Made by a program: the position numbers and the translations under genes | Notes under the pieces: model-generated | The model's database searches: none | Seen by the model: the letters and a program-made list of their open reading frames with translations, nothing else | Told to the model about the DNA's origin: nothing | Assembly (NCBI RefSeq): GCF_042666235.1 | Contig: NZ_JBHTFQ010000013.1 | Location: 1-64,000, forward strand | Length of the DNA stretch: 64,000 nt | From: Halodurantibacterium daqingensis | Lineage (GTDB): Bacteria > Pseudomonadota > Alphaproteobacteria > Rhodobacterales > Rhodobacteraceae | Reading direction: 5' to 3' | Shown here: in pieces, positions 26,960-35,351 of the stretch | How the letters are laid out: each line of letters starts with the position of its first letter | Position numbering within the stretch: the first letter of the stretch is position 1

Positions 26960-27171
26960 TGAGGGAAAACCCGACGCTGCGCCATGATCGGGCGCGCTTC
27001 AAAGGCCAAGTAATCCATGAATAATCCCACGAACATCGCTCCCAAAGGTGTCGCCATCGGGTTGATCCAAATATGCCGCTTCTGTCCGGCAGCCACAACT
27101 GTCACCGGGTGGGCCTCGGAAAACTGAGCAGCCGGTCGCACGGGCAGCTCCGGCCTGCAGCGAAGCTCCAT
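26956..27171 (-). CDS. 71-residue ORF coupled to the ATP-grasp gene
   Basis: This small ORF ends in an ATGA overlap with the ATP-grasp start and begins 21 bases after the cytochrome c stop, so it fits a three-gene leftward operon. The product has a basic and proline-rich first half and a short hydrophobic stretch (PLGAMFVGLFMDYLAF). No family is recognised. A precursor peptide for the ATP-grasp enzyme, a small membrane protein, or a gene remnant are all possible. Confidence 0.4.
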   Translation of the reverse strand: MELRCRPELPVRPAAQFSEAHPVTVVAAGQKRHIWINPMATPLGAMFVGLFMDYLAFEARPIMAQRRVFPQ

Positions 27172-27191
27172 CCCGAAGGTGCCATCAGCGC

Positions 27192-27650
27192 TCAGCGTGC
27201 TTGCGACACATTCTCCTGGTAGGTCCGCTCGCGCTCCGGCCAGGTGCTCTTGATATAGGCGAGCGCAGCCTGGATCTCTGCGTCGCTGAGAAGATCGGCA
27301 AACCCCGGCATGTCGCTCTCATAGCCGCCCCCGACGATGGCGGCCGTGCCTTCCCTGACGATGCGGAACAGGATGTCATCGGGATGGTGCCACGTGTGGC
27401 CGCCGGCATCGTGCGGTGGCGCCGGGAGACGCCCGGACGGAAGGGGTGTCTTCCAGTCCGGCTGCCCCTCCAGGTCCGCACCGTGGCAGGAGGCGCATTG
27501 GTCCGCATAGACCTGCCGCCCCTGCTCGACTTCTGCAGATGCCGCGGCGGTGGAGGTTGTCCGGGCCTGATGCCATCCAGCGAGGATCGCCAGGATCAGG
27601 CCGCCGAGGAGCAATCCGAGCCACAAGATGTTACGGAGTTCTTTACTCAT
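27192..27650 (-). CDS. Membrane-anchored c-type cytochrome
   Basis: The product has an N-terminal membrane anchor (ILWLGLLLGGLILAILAGW) and a single class I haem-binding motif CASCH, with a distal methionine in SDMPGFADLLSDAEIQAALAYIKSTW. It resembles the small cytochromes c that accept or donate electrons at the periplasmic face. The start is uncertain: ATG at 27650 gives 152 residues; longer frames reach 27740. It faces away from the copper genes and may serve the oxidation chemistry of the island or be coupled to the ATP-grasp gene downstream. Confidence 0.8.
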   Translation of the reverse strand: MSKELRNILWLGLLLGGLILAILAGWHQARTTSTAAASAEVEQGRQVYADQCASCHGADLEGQPDWKTPLPSGRLPAPPHDAGGHTWHHPDDILFRIVREGTAAIVGGGYESDMPGFADLLSDAEIQAALAYIKSTWPERERTYQENVSQAR

Positions 27651-27732
27651 GAGTTGCATGATTGGTGGCGAGGAATTTCTATTGGCTATATGCCGAGGAT
27701 GAAGTTCTGCCAGAGGCGCGACGCTTGGGGCA

Positions 27733-28125
27733 ATGGACATTCCCGTGACCAGCGCCTATCTTTCCGGGATGTTCTCGCGCCTCGTCACCATGCTGGCCGT
27801 GCTCGTGATCGCCTTCATGACGACGGCGACGTCTGCGCATGCGGCGCGCCTGAGCGCAGGGCCGGATCACGCGGCGCATGTCAGCGAGATGACGCAGGTT
27901 GCGACCGGCAGCGACCGTTCCTGTGACGGCGAACAGCACTGCGGATCGATGGATGCTGGAAGCTGTGAGTTGCTTTGTTCAGGTCTTTCGGTCTTTCTGA
28001 CATTTCCGAGGGAAGACTCGCCCAGCGTTTACGCGCCTGCCAGCCATGCCCTGCCAACTGCTGAAACCGTCGCCAGTCGGGCACCTGGACTGAACGAACG
28101 ACCTCCCAAGCTCCGTCTCCTCTGA
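27733..28125 (+). CDS. Secreted Cys-containing protein of the copper cluster
   Basis: The 130-residue product has a signal peptide-like hydrophobic segment (LVTMLAVLVIAFMTTATSAHA) and a Cys/His-containing stretch (CDGEQHC, CELLC) after it. Similar small exported proteins sit before multicopper oxidase genes and are sometimes called CopL-like. It lies 75 bases upstream of the oxidase and divergent from the cytochrome gene. A copper-binding or sensing role is inferred. The start could be ATG 27733 or ATG 27769. Confidence 0.6.
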   Translation: MDIPVTSAYLSGMFSRLVTMLAVLVIAFMTTATSAHAARLSAGPDHAAHVSEMTQVATGSDRSCDGEQHCGSMDAGSCELLCSGLSVFLTFPREDSPSVYAPASHALPTAETVASRAPGLNERPPKLRLL

Positions 28126-28172
28126 TCGCGTCCGGGCCACGAGGCCCGCGGCGTCCTGTCGGTTTTGATGAA

Positions 28173-28189
28173 CGGGACAGGCTGTCCCG
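28173..28189. promoter_or_regulatory. Perfect inverted repeat before multicopper oxidase gene
   Basis: CGGGACAG and CTGTCCCG flank a single central G at 28173-28189, ending at the GAGGAGA ribosome-binding site of the oxidase gene. A further CCTGTC at 28155-28160 can pair with the left arm, so two mutually exclusive hairpins are possible. This looks like an operator or a translational control hairpin; no regulator gene lies beside it. Confidence 0.5.
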
Positions 28190-28200
28190 AGGAGACGACC

Positions 28201-29709
28201 ATGAATACCCTTTCACGACGCGGCTTCCTTGCCGCTGGCGCCGCCATGCTGGTCTATGCGCACCTACCGCGCATCGCGGCGGCGCAGGGCGCCGCCCCGC
28301 TGTCGCTGCGTGCCGCCACCCGGACGCTCGACATCGACGGTCGCGCCGCCACCGTCTGGGGTCTTGCCGGGCCGGCCGGACAGGGGCTGACACTCGATCC
28401 CGGCGCGCGGTTCCGGGTGGATCTGCGCAACGATCTCGATACTGACACGCTGATCCACTGGCACGGCCAGATCCCGCCCAACGCACAGGATGGCGTGCCC
28501 GACATGCCTTTGCCGATGCTCGCCCCCGGCGAGACTCGCGCCTATGACTTCGCGCCGCTGCCCGGCACCTACTGGATGCACGCGCATGTGCCGCTGCACG
28601 AGATGCGCCTTCTGGCCGCGCCGCTGATCGTGCGCAGCGCCGAGGATGTCGCCGCCGACCGGCAGGAGGTGGTGCTGTTCCTGCATGATTTCTCGTTCAA
28701 GGCACCCGAGGAGGTGATGGCCGAGATCCTTGGCGGCCACGGGACCGCCGGCGGTCATGGAGGCGGCCACGGCGCGGTCATGGGCGGCATGGCGGCCATG
28801 GACCACGGCGCGATGGGGAACATGCCGATGGGTGGCATGGATCACGGCGCCATGGGTGGCATGACGGGAATGGGCGCCATGGACGGCATGGCGATGGACC
28901 TCAACGACTACGACTGGGACGCCTATCTTGCCAACGACCGCACGCTTTCGGATCCCGAGGTGGTGCAGGTCGAGCGCGGCGGGCGCATCCGCCTGCGGGT
29001 GATCAACGCCGCCGCGGCAACGGTGTTCTGGATCGAGACTGGCGAAGCGCAGGCCCGGCTCGTCGCGGTCGATGGCCATGCCGTTCAGCCCGTCCCCGGC
29101 ACGCGGTTCGGCTTGGCCATGGGCCAACGGCTCGACCTCGAGATCGACCTGCCGCAGGAGGGCGGCGCCTGGCCGATCCTCGCGCTGCGGGAAGGCGCGC
29201 GAGAGCGGACCGGGCTGATCCTTGCCACGCAGGGCGCCGAAATACGGCGCATCGACACCATGGCGGAGGCCGAAGCGCCTGCCTTCGACAGCGACCTTGC
29301 GCAGGAGACGCGTCTGATCGCCGCGGGCGCTTTGCCGGATCGGCCGGTGGACCGCAGCCACATGGTGATGCTGGGCGGCTCGATGCAGCCCTATGTGTGG
29401 ACGATCAACGGCGCCGTCTGGGGCCAGCATCGCCCGGTGACCGCGCAGAGCGGTGAGCGGATCGTGCTGTCATTCCACAACATGTCGATGATGGGCCACC
29501 CGATGCATCTGCACGGACATGTGTTCCAGGTCGTCGGGTTGAACGGACGCGCGGTCCGGGGCGCGCTGCGCGACACGGTGTACGTGCCGCCGATGTCGAT
29601 GGTCGATATCGCGCTCGACGCCGGCGAGGCCGCGCGCTGGATGCTGCATTGCCACCACATGCCGCATCTTGAGACCGGCATGATGACCGAATTCGCGGTC
29701 AGCGCATAG
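28201..29709 (+). CDS. Multicopper oxidase (CueO/CopA-type copper resistance)
   Basis: The 502-residue product starts with a twin-arginine signal (SRRGFLAAGAAMLV) for folded export to the periplasm. The copper ligands are seen in HWHGQIPP, HAHVPLHE, HPMHLHGH and HCHHMPHLETGM, the last with the axial methionine of the type 1 site. A Met- and His-rich insert (about residues 190-230, MGGMDHGAMGGM-like repeats) fits Cu(I) capture as in CueO. It oxidises Cu(I) to less toxic Cu(II). The start at 28201 is supported by GAGGAGA. Confidence 0.95.
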   Translation: MNTLSRRGFLAAGAAMLVYAHLPRIAAAQGAAPLSLRAATRTLDIDGRAATVWGLAGPAGQGLTLDPGARFRVDLRNDLDTDTLIHWHGQIPPNAQDGVPDMPLPMLAPGETRAYDFAPLPGTYWMHAHVPLHEMRLLAAPLIVRSAEDVAADRQEVVLFLHDFSFKAPEEVMAEILGGHGTAGGHGGGHGAVMGGMAAMDHGAMGNMPMGGMDHGAMGGMTGMGAMDGMAMDLNDYDWDAYLANDRTLSDPEVVQVERGGRIRLRVINAAAATVFWIETGEAQARLVAVDGHAVQPVPGTRFGLAMGQRLDLEIDLPQEGGAWPILALREGARERTGLILATQGAEIRRIDTMAEAEAPAFDSDLAQETRLIAAGALPDRPVDRSHMVMLGGSMQPYVWTINGAVWGQHRPVTAQSGERIVLSFHNMSMMGHPMHLHGHVFQVVGLNGRAVRGALRDTVYVPPMSMVDIALDAGEAARWMLHCHHMPHLETGMMTEFAVSA

Positions 29710-29766
29710 GCCAGGCAGAGGACGTCGGATGCCGGCGTTCTCCCTCAGCAAGAAGGAGGCGGACTC

Positions 29767-30738
29767 ATGTCGATGTCTCACGGCGGCCATGCCGGTCACA
29801 TGCCCGCGGGCGGCGATCGCAAGGCGCTTGTCATCTCGGGCTGGCTCACCGGCCTTTACTTTGTAGTCGAGCTGGGAATCGGCATCTGGACGGGCTCCGT
29901 CGCTGTCATCTCCGATGCCTTCCACACCTTCTCTGCCGTGGGCGGCGTGCTCATCGCACTGGTCGCGCTTCGCTTGACTGAACGGAAATCCAGCCCGGCA
30001 CGTACCTTCGGTTATGTCCGGGCCGAGATCCTCGGCGCCCTTTTCAACGGCCTGTTTCTCGTCGCGATGGCTCTTTTCGTGCTGTGGATGGGCGCGATGC
30101 GTCTCATGGAGCCGATCGAACTGGCCACGACACCGATGCTGTTTGCCGCTGCCGGCGGGATCGCCACCGAGCTTGTCGCGCTCTGGCTGCTGTACGAACG
30201 CCAGAAGGGCAACCTGAACATGCGCGGCGCCTACTGGCACATCCTCCAGACCTTCGTCGGAAGCTTCCTCATCATCATCTCGGCGCTGGTGATCCGATTT
30301 ACGGGCTTCCTCGCCATTGATCCCCTGCTTGGCATGGCCTTCGGGCTCGTCCTGCTCTGGGCTTCCTGGGGCATTCTGCGTGAGGCATTGCACATCCTGC
30401 TTCAGGGCACGCCGGAAGACCTGGATCTGGAGGCCGCAATCACGGCCATCCGGCAATTGGAGGGGGTGACGGATGTGCATCACGTCCATGCCTGGAGCCT
30501 GACATCCGGGCGCAATGTCTTCTCGAGCCACATCTGCGTTCGGAACTGGAAAGACGGCGAGCGGGTGCTGCGGCAGGCGAACCATCTCCTGCGCGAGCGA
30601 TTCAACATCTACTTCTCGACGTTGCAGGTGGAGGAATACTGCCTCGATGGCGAGGAGACTGCAGCCGACATTGACATCATGCGGTCACATGCCGCGCCAG
30701 AACAGACCAACGTTCGAAATTTCCATGGGAATCACTAA
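29767..30738 (+). CDS. CDF-type cation efflux transporter with altered metal site
   Basis: The 323-residue product has six hydrophobic helices and the CDF fold with a His-rich N-terminus (HGGHAGHM). The canonical HxxxD motifs of helices 2 and 5 are changed: H53-TFS-A57 and H158-ILQ-T162, so both aspartates are missing while both histidines remain. The FGYVRAEILGALFNGLFLV segment and C-terminal cytoplasmic domain are normal. CDF proteins export Zn, Co, Cd and others. The changed site and the copper neighbours suggest a different metal preference. A GGAGG site precedes the ATG. Confidence 0.88.
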   Translation: MSMSHGGHAGHMPAGGDRKALVISGWLTGLYFVVELGIGIWTGSVAVISDAFHTFSAVGGVLIALVALRLTERKSSPARTFGYVRAEILGALFNGLFLVAMALFVLWMGAMRLMEPIELATTPMLFAAAGGIATELVALWLLYERQKGNLNMRGAYWHILQTFVGSFLIIISALVIRFTGFLAIDPLLGMAFGLVLLWASWGILREALHILLQGTPEDLDLEAAITAIRQLEGVTDVHHVHAWSLTSGRNVFSSHICVRNWKDGERVLRQANHLLRERFNIYFSTLQVEEYCLDGEETAADIDIMRSHAAPEQTNVRNFHGNH

Positions 30739-30770
30739 ACGGCGATACTTTTCCAGCTTCCAGTCACCTC

Positions 30771-30801
30771 TTGACCGTCTAGCGATTGGAAAGCGCAGAA
30801 C
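30771..30801 (+). promoter_or_regulatory. Possible metalloregulated promoter of copA
   Basis: TTGACC at 30771-30776 is followed after 19 bases by a poor -10 (CAGAAC). The long 19-base spacer and nearby TTCCAG and TTGGAAAG words recall MerR/CueR-type copper promoters, but the inverted repeat is imperfect. No CueR gene is in the window. The 106-base gap before copA holds no other feature I can support. Confidence 0.3.
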
Positions 30802-30844
30802 GGCGAACGCAAGGCCGAGGACGAGACGCCGAGGAGGCGTAAAA

Positions 30845-33238
30845 ATGACCAACAATACTGAACACGATCATCAGCACCACGATCATCAGCACCACGATCA
30901 TGCGGCCCACGGCCATGAGCAGGGGCACGCGGCTGTCGCAGCGGACAGTGCCCACAAGGTCAAGGACCCGGTCTGCGGGATGACGGTCGCGGTCAAGACG
31001 GACGGGCGTCACGCCGCGTTCCAGGGCGAGACCTTTCATTTCTGCTCGGAGAAGTGCCAGACCAAGTTCAAGGCGGATCCGTGGTTCTATGCCTCGGGCC
31101 GGGCCGCCGGGCAGAAGAAGGCTGCTCCGGCCAACGTCCAGTACACCTGCCCGATGCATCCCGAAATCGTTCGCGATGCGCCGGGGTCCTGCCCGATCTG
31201 CGGCATGGCGCTGGAGCCGATGGTTCCCTCGGACGAGCCGAGCGAGGAGTTGACCGACTTCACCCGCCGGATGTGGATTTCCGCCGCGGCGGCGGTGCCG
31301 CTCATTATCCTGACGATGGGTGAACTGGTCGCGCTGCCGGTGCGCGACTGGATCGGGCATCAGACCGCCAGCTATCTCGAATTCGTACTGGCCACGCCGA
31401 TCATCCTCTGGGCCGCCTTGCCATTCTTCCGGCGCGGCTGGGACTCCCTCGTGAACCGCAGCCCCAATATGTGGACGCTGATCAGCATCGGCGTGGCGGC
31501 GGCCTATCTTTACTCGATCGTCGCCACTTTCCTGCCAGGGATCTTTCCGGAACAGTACCGGATGGGCCATGGCGTCGGCACCTACTTCGAGGCGGCGGTC
31601 GTGATCGTGGCGCTGGTCTTCGTCGGCCAGGTTCTCGAATTGCGGGCGCGCGAACGCACCGGAGACGCGATCCGCGCGCTCCTCGACCTCGCTCCAAAGA
31701 CGGCGCGGCGCATCCTGCCGGACGGCACCGAATACGACGCGCCGCTGGAGAACATCATGGAGGGCGACCGGCTGCGCGTGCGGCCCGGCGATGCGGTCCC
31801 GGTCGATGGCACGGTGATCGAAGGTCGATCGTCTCTGGACGAAAGCATGCTGACCGGCGAGTCCATGCCGGTCGAAAAGGGCCCGGGCGATGCGGTGACC
31901 GGGGCAACGATCAACAAGAACGGCTCCCTCGTGATCGAGGCGGGCAAGGTCGGGTCCGACACCGTGCTGGCGCAGATCGTCGCGATGGTGTCGAACGCGC
32001 GCCGGTCCCGCGCGCCGATCCAGGGGCTGGCTGACCGGGTGTCGGCGGTGTTCGTGCCGACCGTGGTCGCCATCGCCATCATAGCCTTCGTCGTCTGGAT
32101 GATCTTCGGCCCGGAACCCGCGTTGGTCTTCGCCATGGCATCCGCCGTTTCGGTCCTCATCATCGCCTGCCCCTGCGCGCTGGGGCTGGCGACGCCGATC
32201 TCCATCACCACGGCCGCGGGGCGCGGTGCGCAGGCGGGTGTGCTGATCAAGGACGCCGAGGCGCTGGAGCGTATGGCGGGTGTCGATACGCTCATCGTCG
32301 ACAAGACCGGCACGCTGACCATGGGCAAGCCGAAGCTGACGGACGTTGTGGCGCTTGGTGACATCACCGAGACCGACCTGCTGTCGCTGGCCGCAGCTCT
32401 GGAGCGCGGCTCGGAACACCCGCTGGCTGAGGCGATCGTCGAGGGAGCCGAGGCGAAGGGTGCGCCGCGTCAGGAGGCCACGGACTTCGACGCCGTCACC
32501 GGCAAGGGCGTGCAGGGGATAGTGGGCGAACGCGCGGTGGCGCTCGGCAACGCCGCGATGATGCGGGAGATGGGGCTCGACACCGCGCAGGCCGAGGCAA
32601 AGGCCGACACCCTGCGCGCCGAGGGCAAGACGGCGATGTTCGTCGCTCTTGACGGCGCGCTCGTCGGCATCGTGGCGGTCGCCGACCCGATCAAGGACAG
32701 CACCGCTCAGGCGATCCGGGAACTCCATGCCCAGGGGCTGCGGGTCATCATGGCCACGGGCGACAACGAGCGCACGGCACAGGCGGTGGCGGGCAAGCTT
32801 GACATCGACGAGGTCCGCGCGGGCATCCTGCCCGAGGCCAAGAAGGACCTGATCGACCAGTTGCGCCGCGATGGCCACAAGATCGCCATGGCGGGGGACG
32901 GGGTGAACGACGCGCCCGCGCTGGCCGCCGCCGATGTCGGCATCGCCATGGGCACTGGAGCCGATGTTGCGATGGAAAGCGCAGGCATCACCCTGTTGGG
33001 CGGCGACTTGATGGGCATCGTGCGGGCCCGCAAGCTCGCCCGCGCCACATTGCGCAACATCAAGCAGAACCTGTTCTTCGCATTCGCCTACAACGCTCTC
33101 GGCGTCCCTATCGCAGCAGGACTGCTCTATCCCGTGACCGGCCTGCTGCTCTCGCCGATGATTGCGGCGGCGGCGATGAGCCTGTCCTCGGTCTCGGTGA
33201 TCACCAACGCCTTACGGCTCAGGCGGGTCGATCTCTGA
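30845..33238 (+). CDS. copA: Copper-translocating P1B-type ATPase
   Basis: The 797-residue product has a His-rich N-terminus with tandem HDHQHHDH units (residues 7-24), a YHS-like metal domain (VKDPVCGMTV to FHFCSEKCQTKF) in place of the usual CxxC HMA domain, and a second metal-binding segment (YTCPMHPEIV to CPICGMALEPM). Then come transmembrane helices with the CPC motif (IIACPCALGLATP), the phosphorylation site DKTGTLT, SEHPLAEA and GDGVNDAPAL. It pumps Cu(I) out of the cytoplasm using ATP. The ATG at 30845 is the only plausible start. Confidence 0.95.
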   Translation: MTNNTEHDHQHHDHQHHDHAAHGHEQGHAAVAADSAHKVKDPVCGMTVAVKTDGRHAAFQGETFHFCSEKCQTKFKADPWFYASGRAAGQKKAAPANVQYTCPMHPEIVRDAPGSCPICGMALEPMVPSDEPSEELTDFTRRMWISAAAAVPLIILTMGELVALPVRDWIGHQTASYLEFVLATPIILWAALPFFRRGWDSLVNRSPNMWTLISIGVAAAYLYSIVATFLPGIFPEQYRMGHGVGTYFEAAVVIVALVFVGQVLELRARERTGDAIRALLDLAPKTARRILPDGTEYDAPLENIMEGDRLRVRPGDAVPVDGTVIEGRSSLDESMLTGESMPVEKGPGDAVTGATINKNGSLVIEAGKVGSDTVLAQIVAMVSNARRSRAPIQGLADRVSAVFVPTVVAIAIIAFVVWMIFGPEPALVFAMASAVSVLIIACPCALGLATPISITTAAGRGAQAGVLIKDAEALERMAGVDTLIVDKTGTLTMGKPKLTDVVALGDITETDLLSLAAALERGSEHPLAEAIVEGAEAKGAPRQEATDFDAVTGKGVQGIVGERAVALGNAAMMREMGLDTAQAEAKADTLRAEGKTAMFVALDGALVGIVAVADPIKDSTAQAIRELHAQGLRVIMATGDNERTAQAVAGKLDIDEVRAGILPEAKKDLIDQLRRDGHKIAMAGDGVNDAPALAAADVGIAMGTGADVAMESAGITLLGGDLMGIVRARKLARATLRNIKQNLFFAFAYNALGVPIAAGLLYPVTGLLLSPMIAAAAMSLSSVSVITNALRLRRVDL

Positions 33239-33277
33239 CCTGCAAGTCCACACATTCAACCTCGAAAGGAAAATCAG

Positions 33278-33757
33278 ATGACCCAAGACACTTTTTCCCG
33301 CCGCACGCTCCTGATCGGCGGAGCTGCACTGGTGGCTGCATCGCCCCTGAGGGCTCTTGCGCAAGGCGCCGGACCGGCGATCCACGTGATGAAGGACCCC
33401 AACTGCGGCTGCTGCTCGGCCTGGATCGAGATCCTCGAGAACGACGGCTTCTCCGTCACGACCGAGGCGAGCGCCGGGACGCTTCTGATGCGTTACAAGC
33501 TGGACAACGGAATCCCGCAGGAGATGGCCTCCTGCCATACAGGCCGCATCGAAGGCTACATGATCGAGGGCCACGTCCCCGCTGCCGATATCTGGCGCCT
33601 TCTGGAAGAGCGTCCGGACGCAGTCGGCCTCGCAGTGCCCGGCATGCCCTACGGCTCGCCCGGAATGGGACCGGAAAGCGAGCGAGAGGCCTTTGACGTG
33701 TTTCTGATCCGGCGCGATGGAGCGACCGAAGTCTTCGCAAACTACGTAGGAAACTGA
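33278..33757 (+). CDS. DUF411 periplasmic metal-binding protein
   Basis: The 159-residue product has a twin-arginine-like signal (SRRTLLIGGAALVAASP) and a DUF411 core: MKDPNCGCCSAWIEILENDGF with a CGCC metal site, then CHTGRIEGYMIEGHVPAADIWRLL and PGMPYGSPGMG. DUF411 proteins occur in copper and silver resistance clusters. It is 39 bases downstream of copA and 3 bases before the lipoprotein gene. The likely role is periplasmic copper binding or delivery. Confidence 0.9.
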   Translation: MTQDTFSRRTLLIGGAALVAASPLRALAQGAGPAIHVMKDPNCGCCSAWIEILENDGFSVTTEASAGTLLMRYKLDNGIPQEMASCHTGRIEGYMIEGHVPAADIWRLLEERPDAVGLAVPGMPYGSPGMGPESEREAFDVFLIRRDGATEVFANYVGN

Positions 33758-33760
33758 CCC

Positions 33761-34063
33761 ATGGATCGAGCAACCGCACCGATCAGTGCAATCCTGCTGC
33801 TTCCTGTCATACTGTTACTCGGCGCCTGCGCCATGCCTGTCGCCGACACCGCAGGCTCCGACACGGCCATTTCGGCAGAGGTGATGACCCAGCTAAGCGC
33901 GATGGCTGCGCCCTATCAGGATCTGCAGTCGGTTCAGTTGCGGCCAGAGGACGGCTGCTACTGGTACCGCCATGTCGGACCCGTCGAGACGACGATGCTT
34001 CCGCTCCGAACAGTGGACGGCCGACCGATCTGCACGCAGCGCTTGGCACAGGTCGGGACATGA
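33761..34063 (+). CDS. Small outer-membrane or periplasmic lipoprotein
   Basis: The 100-residue product has a lipoprotein signal ending in LLGAC, so the mature protein would be lipid-anchored at that cysteine. The mature part contains LRPEDGCYWYRHVGPVETTMLPLRTVDGRPIC, which looks like a compact folded domain with two cysteines. No family is recognised. It follows DUF411 by 3 bases and is probably co-transcribed with it. Confidence 0.7.
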   Translation: MDRATAPISAILLLPVILLLGACAMPVADTAGSDTAISAEVMTQLSAMAAPYQDLQSVQLRPEDGCYWYRHVGPVETTMLPLRTVDGRPICTQRLAQVGT

Positions 34064-34126
34064 TGGATCCACTGGATCGCCCATGCTGCTGTCGTAACTT
34101 ACGTATCTTATGTGAGCTGAAACCGC

Positions 34127-34798
34127 TCAGCTGTGCGCAGTGACCGGACCGTCGCCCGCAGCCGGGTAGAGGTGAGCGGTCACTCCGGTCTCGACCTGCT
34201 CGTAGAGATCGTTGATGTGAGCCATGACCATGCGCACGCAGCCCGAACTGGCCCGACTTCCGATCGAGCGGGGAAAAGGCGTGCCGTGGATCCGCAGATA
34301 GGTGTCCCGGTCGCCGACGAAGAGATAGAACGCGCGCGATCCGAGCGCGTTCTGGGGTCCAGGCTCCATCCCATCCGCGAATTGCGCGTAGACTTCGGGT
34401 TCCCGCGAGATCATCGCCTGCGTCGGCGTCCAGTGCGGCCACTCCACCTTGCGACGGATCGTGTAGGTGCCAGGCTCGTAGAGGCCACCCCGACCGATGG
34501 CAACGCCATAGCGCATGGCGGTTCCACCCTCCTCGATGTGATAGAGGTAGCGCGCGGTCGCATCGACGTGGATGTCCCCTGGCACGAGTCCGGGCCGGGC
34601 CTCGACCCGCTGCGGCAGAAGGCGCGGATGCAGACCCCAGGGGTTCGTCGTGGCCGGATCGTAGCCCGGCGGCGTGACCTGCGCGTCCCAGGCGGCCTTC
34701 TGATTTTCCGTCGGCCAAGATCTAGCAAGTGCTGACCCAGAGATCGCGGGCGAGAACAGAGCGGCGGTCGCGCCAATGAAATGACGTCTGGTCAGCAT
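34127..34798 (-). CDS. L,D-transpeptidase (YkuD/ErfK family)
   Basis: The 223-residue product has an N-terminal twin-arginine-like or Sec signal (TRRHFIGATAALF) and the YkuD catalytic signature HGTPFPRSIGSRASSGCVRM with the nucleophile cysteine. It cross-links peptidoglycan or attaches proteins to it in the periplasm. It is convergent with the copper lipoprotein gene and 135 bases from the phage lysis cassette. Such genes often accompany copper islands in Rhodobacterales; assignment to phage or island is unclear. Confidence 0.88.
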   Translation of the reverse strand: MLTRRHFIGATAALFSPAISGSALARSWPTENQKAAWDAQVTPPGYDPATTNPWGLHPRLLPQRVEARPGLVPGDIHVDATARYLYHIEEGGTAMRYGVAIGRGGLYEPGTYTIRRKVEWPHWTPTQAMISREPEVYAQFADGMEPGPQNALGSRAFYLFVGDRDTYLRIHGTPFPRSIGSRASSGCVRMVMAHINDLYEQVETGVTAHLYPAAGDGPVTAHS

Positions 34799-34933
34799 GA
34801 ATTTTCAATCCTTATTTCAATCAACATCTTTTCAAAATCGGGACGCAAAAGAAAGAGCAGGTACGGCGCCGTCGAGCACGAGCGTGTGAGGTCTTGTGGT
34901 AAGTTCCAGCACCATTTGGCCGAAGCAGCATCC

Positions 34934-35185
34934 TTAGTTGCATGCCCGCGCCTGCTCGCGCATCACAGCATAGTCGCTCAGCATCTCTGCGATCGTCGAT
35001 CCCTCCGGCAGCAAGGGCAGTTCCTCGGCCGCCCGCGCCTGAAACTCCCGGCTATACTCGACAACGGGTGCACACGTCCCGAACCCGCTTGTCTCAGAAC
35101 TTCCCGTCGCGCAGCCGCTCAGCAAGCTCGTCGCGATCACGAGGGCGACGCGCCGCAGCCTCGAGCATCCGTCGTTGGGCTTCAT
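34934..35185 (-). CDS. Rz1-like outer-membrane spanin lipoprotein
   Basis: The product is about 83 residues with a lipoprotein signal ending at LLSGC and a short mature part (CAPVVEYSREFQARAAEELPLLP). Its first 92 bases overlap the 3' end of the Rz-like gene in another frame, the classic arrangement of phage Rz/Rz1. The pair bridges inner and outer membranes and fuses them at lysis. The ATG at 35185 is chosen by the signal sequence; the longer frame to 35347 lacks one. Confidence 0.8.
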   Translation of the reverse strand: MKPNDGCSRLRRVALVIATSLLSGCATGSSETSGFGTCAPVVEYSREFQARAAEELPLLPEGSTIAEMLSDYAVMREQARACN

Positions 35186-35351
35186 GGGATTTCTCCGCGA
35201 TTTCGAGACGTTCGGCGAGGCGTCCCGTTCGCTCGCCGGACCGCCGGAGTGCGAGCAGAAACAGGAGCACAGCGAGGACGATGGCGACGTAGCGTAGCGC
35301 CGACCGCACCCACGGGCTGGCGGCGATCCCGGTGAGCAAACTGGCAATCAC
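35094..35351 (-). CDS. Rz-like inner-membrane spanin
   Basis: The 85-residue product has an N-terminal transmembrane segment (YVAIVLAVLLFLLALRR) and a periplasmic coiled-coil-like helix (LAERLEIAEKSHEAQRRMLEAAARR), the shape of an i-spanin. The GTG start overlaps the endolysin stop (GTGA). The Rz1-like gene starts inside it. Phage lysis is the evident role. Confidence 0.8.
   Translation of the reverse strand: MIASLLTGIAASPWVRSALRYVAIVLAVLLFLLALRRSGERTGRLAERLEIAEKSHEAQRRMLEAAARRPRDRDELAERLRDGKF

Noticed and set aside
30779..32878. A 699-codon frame opposite copA
   Set aside because: copA has complete P-type ATPase motifs; the antisense frame lacks any recognisable domain.
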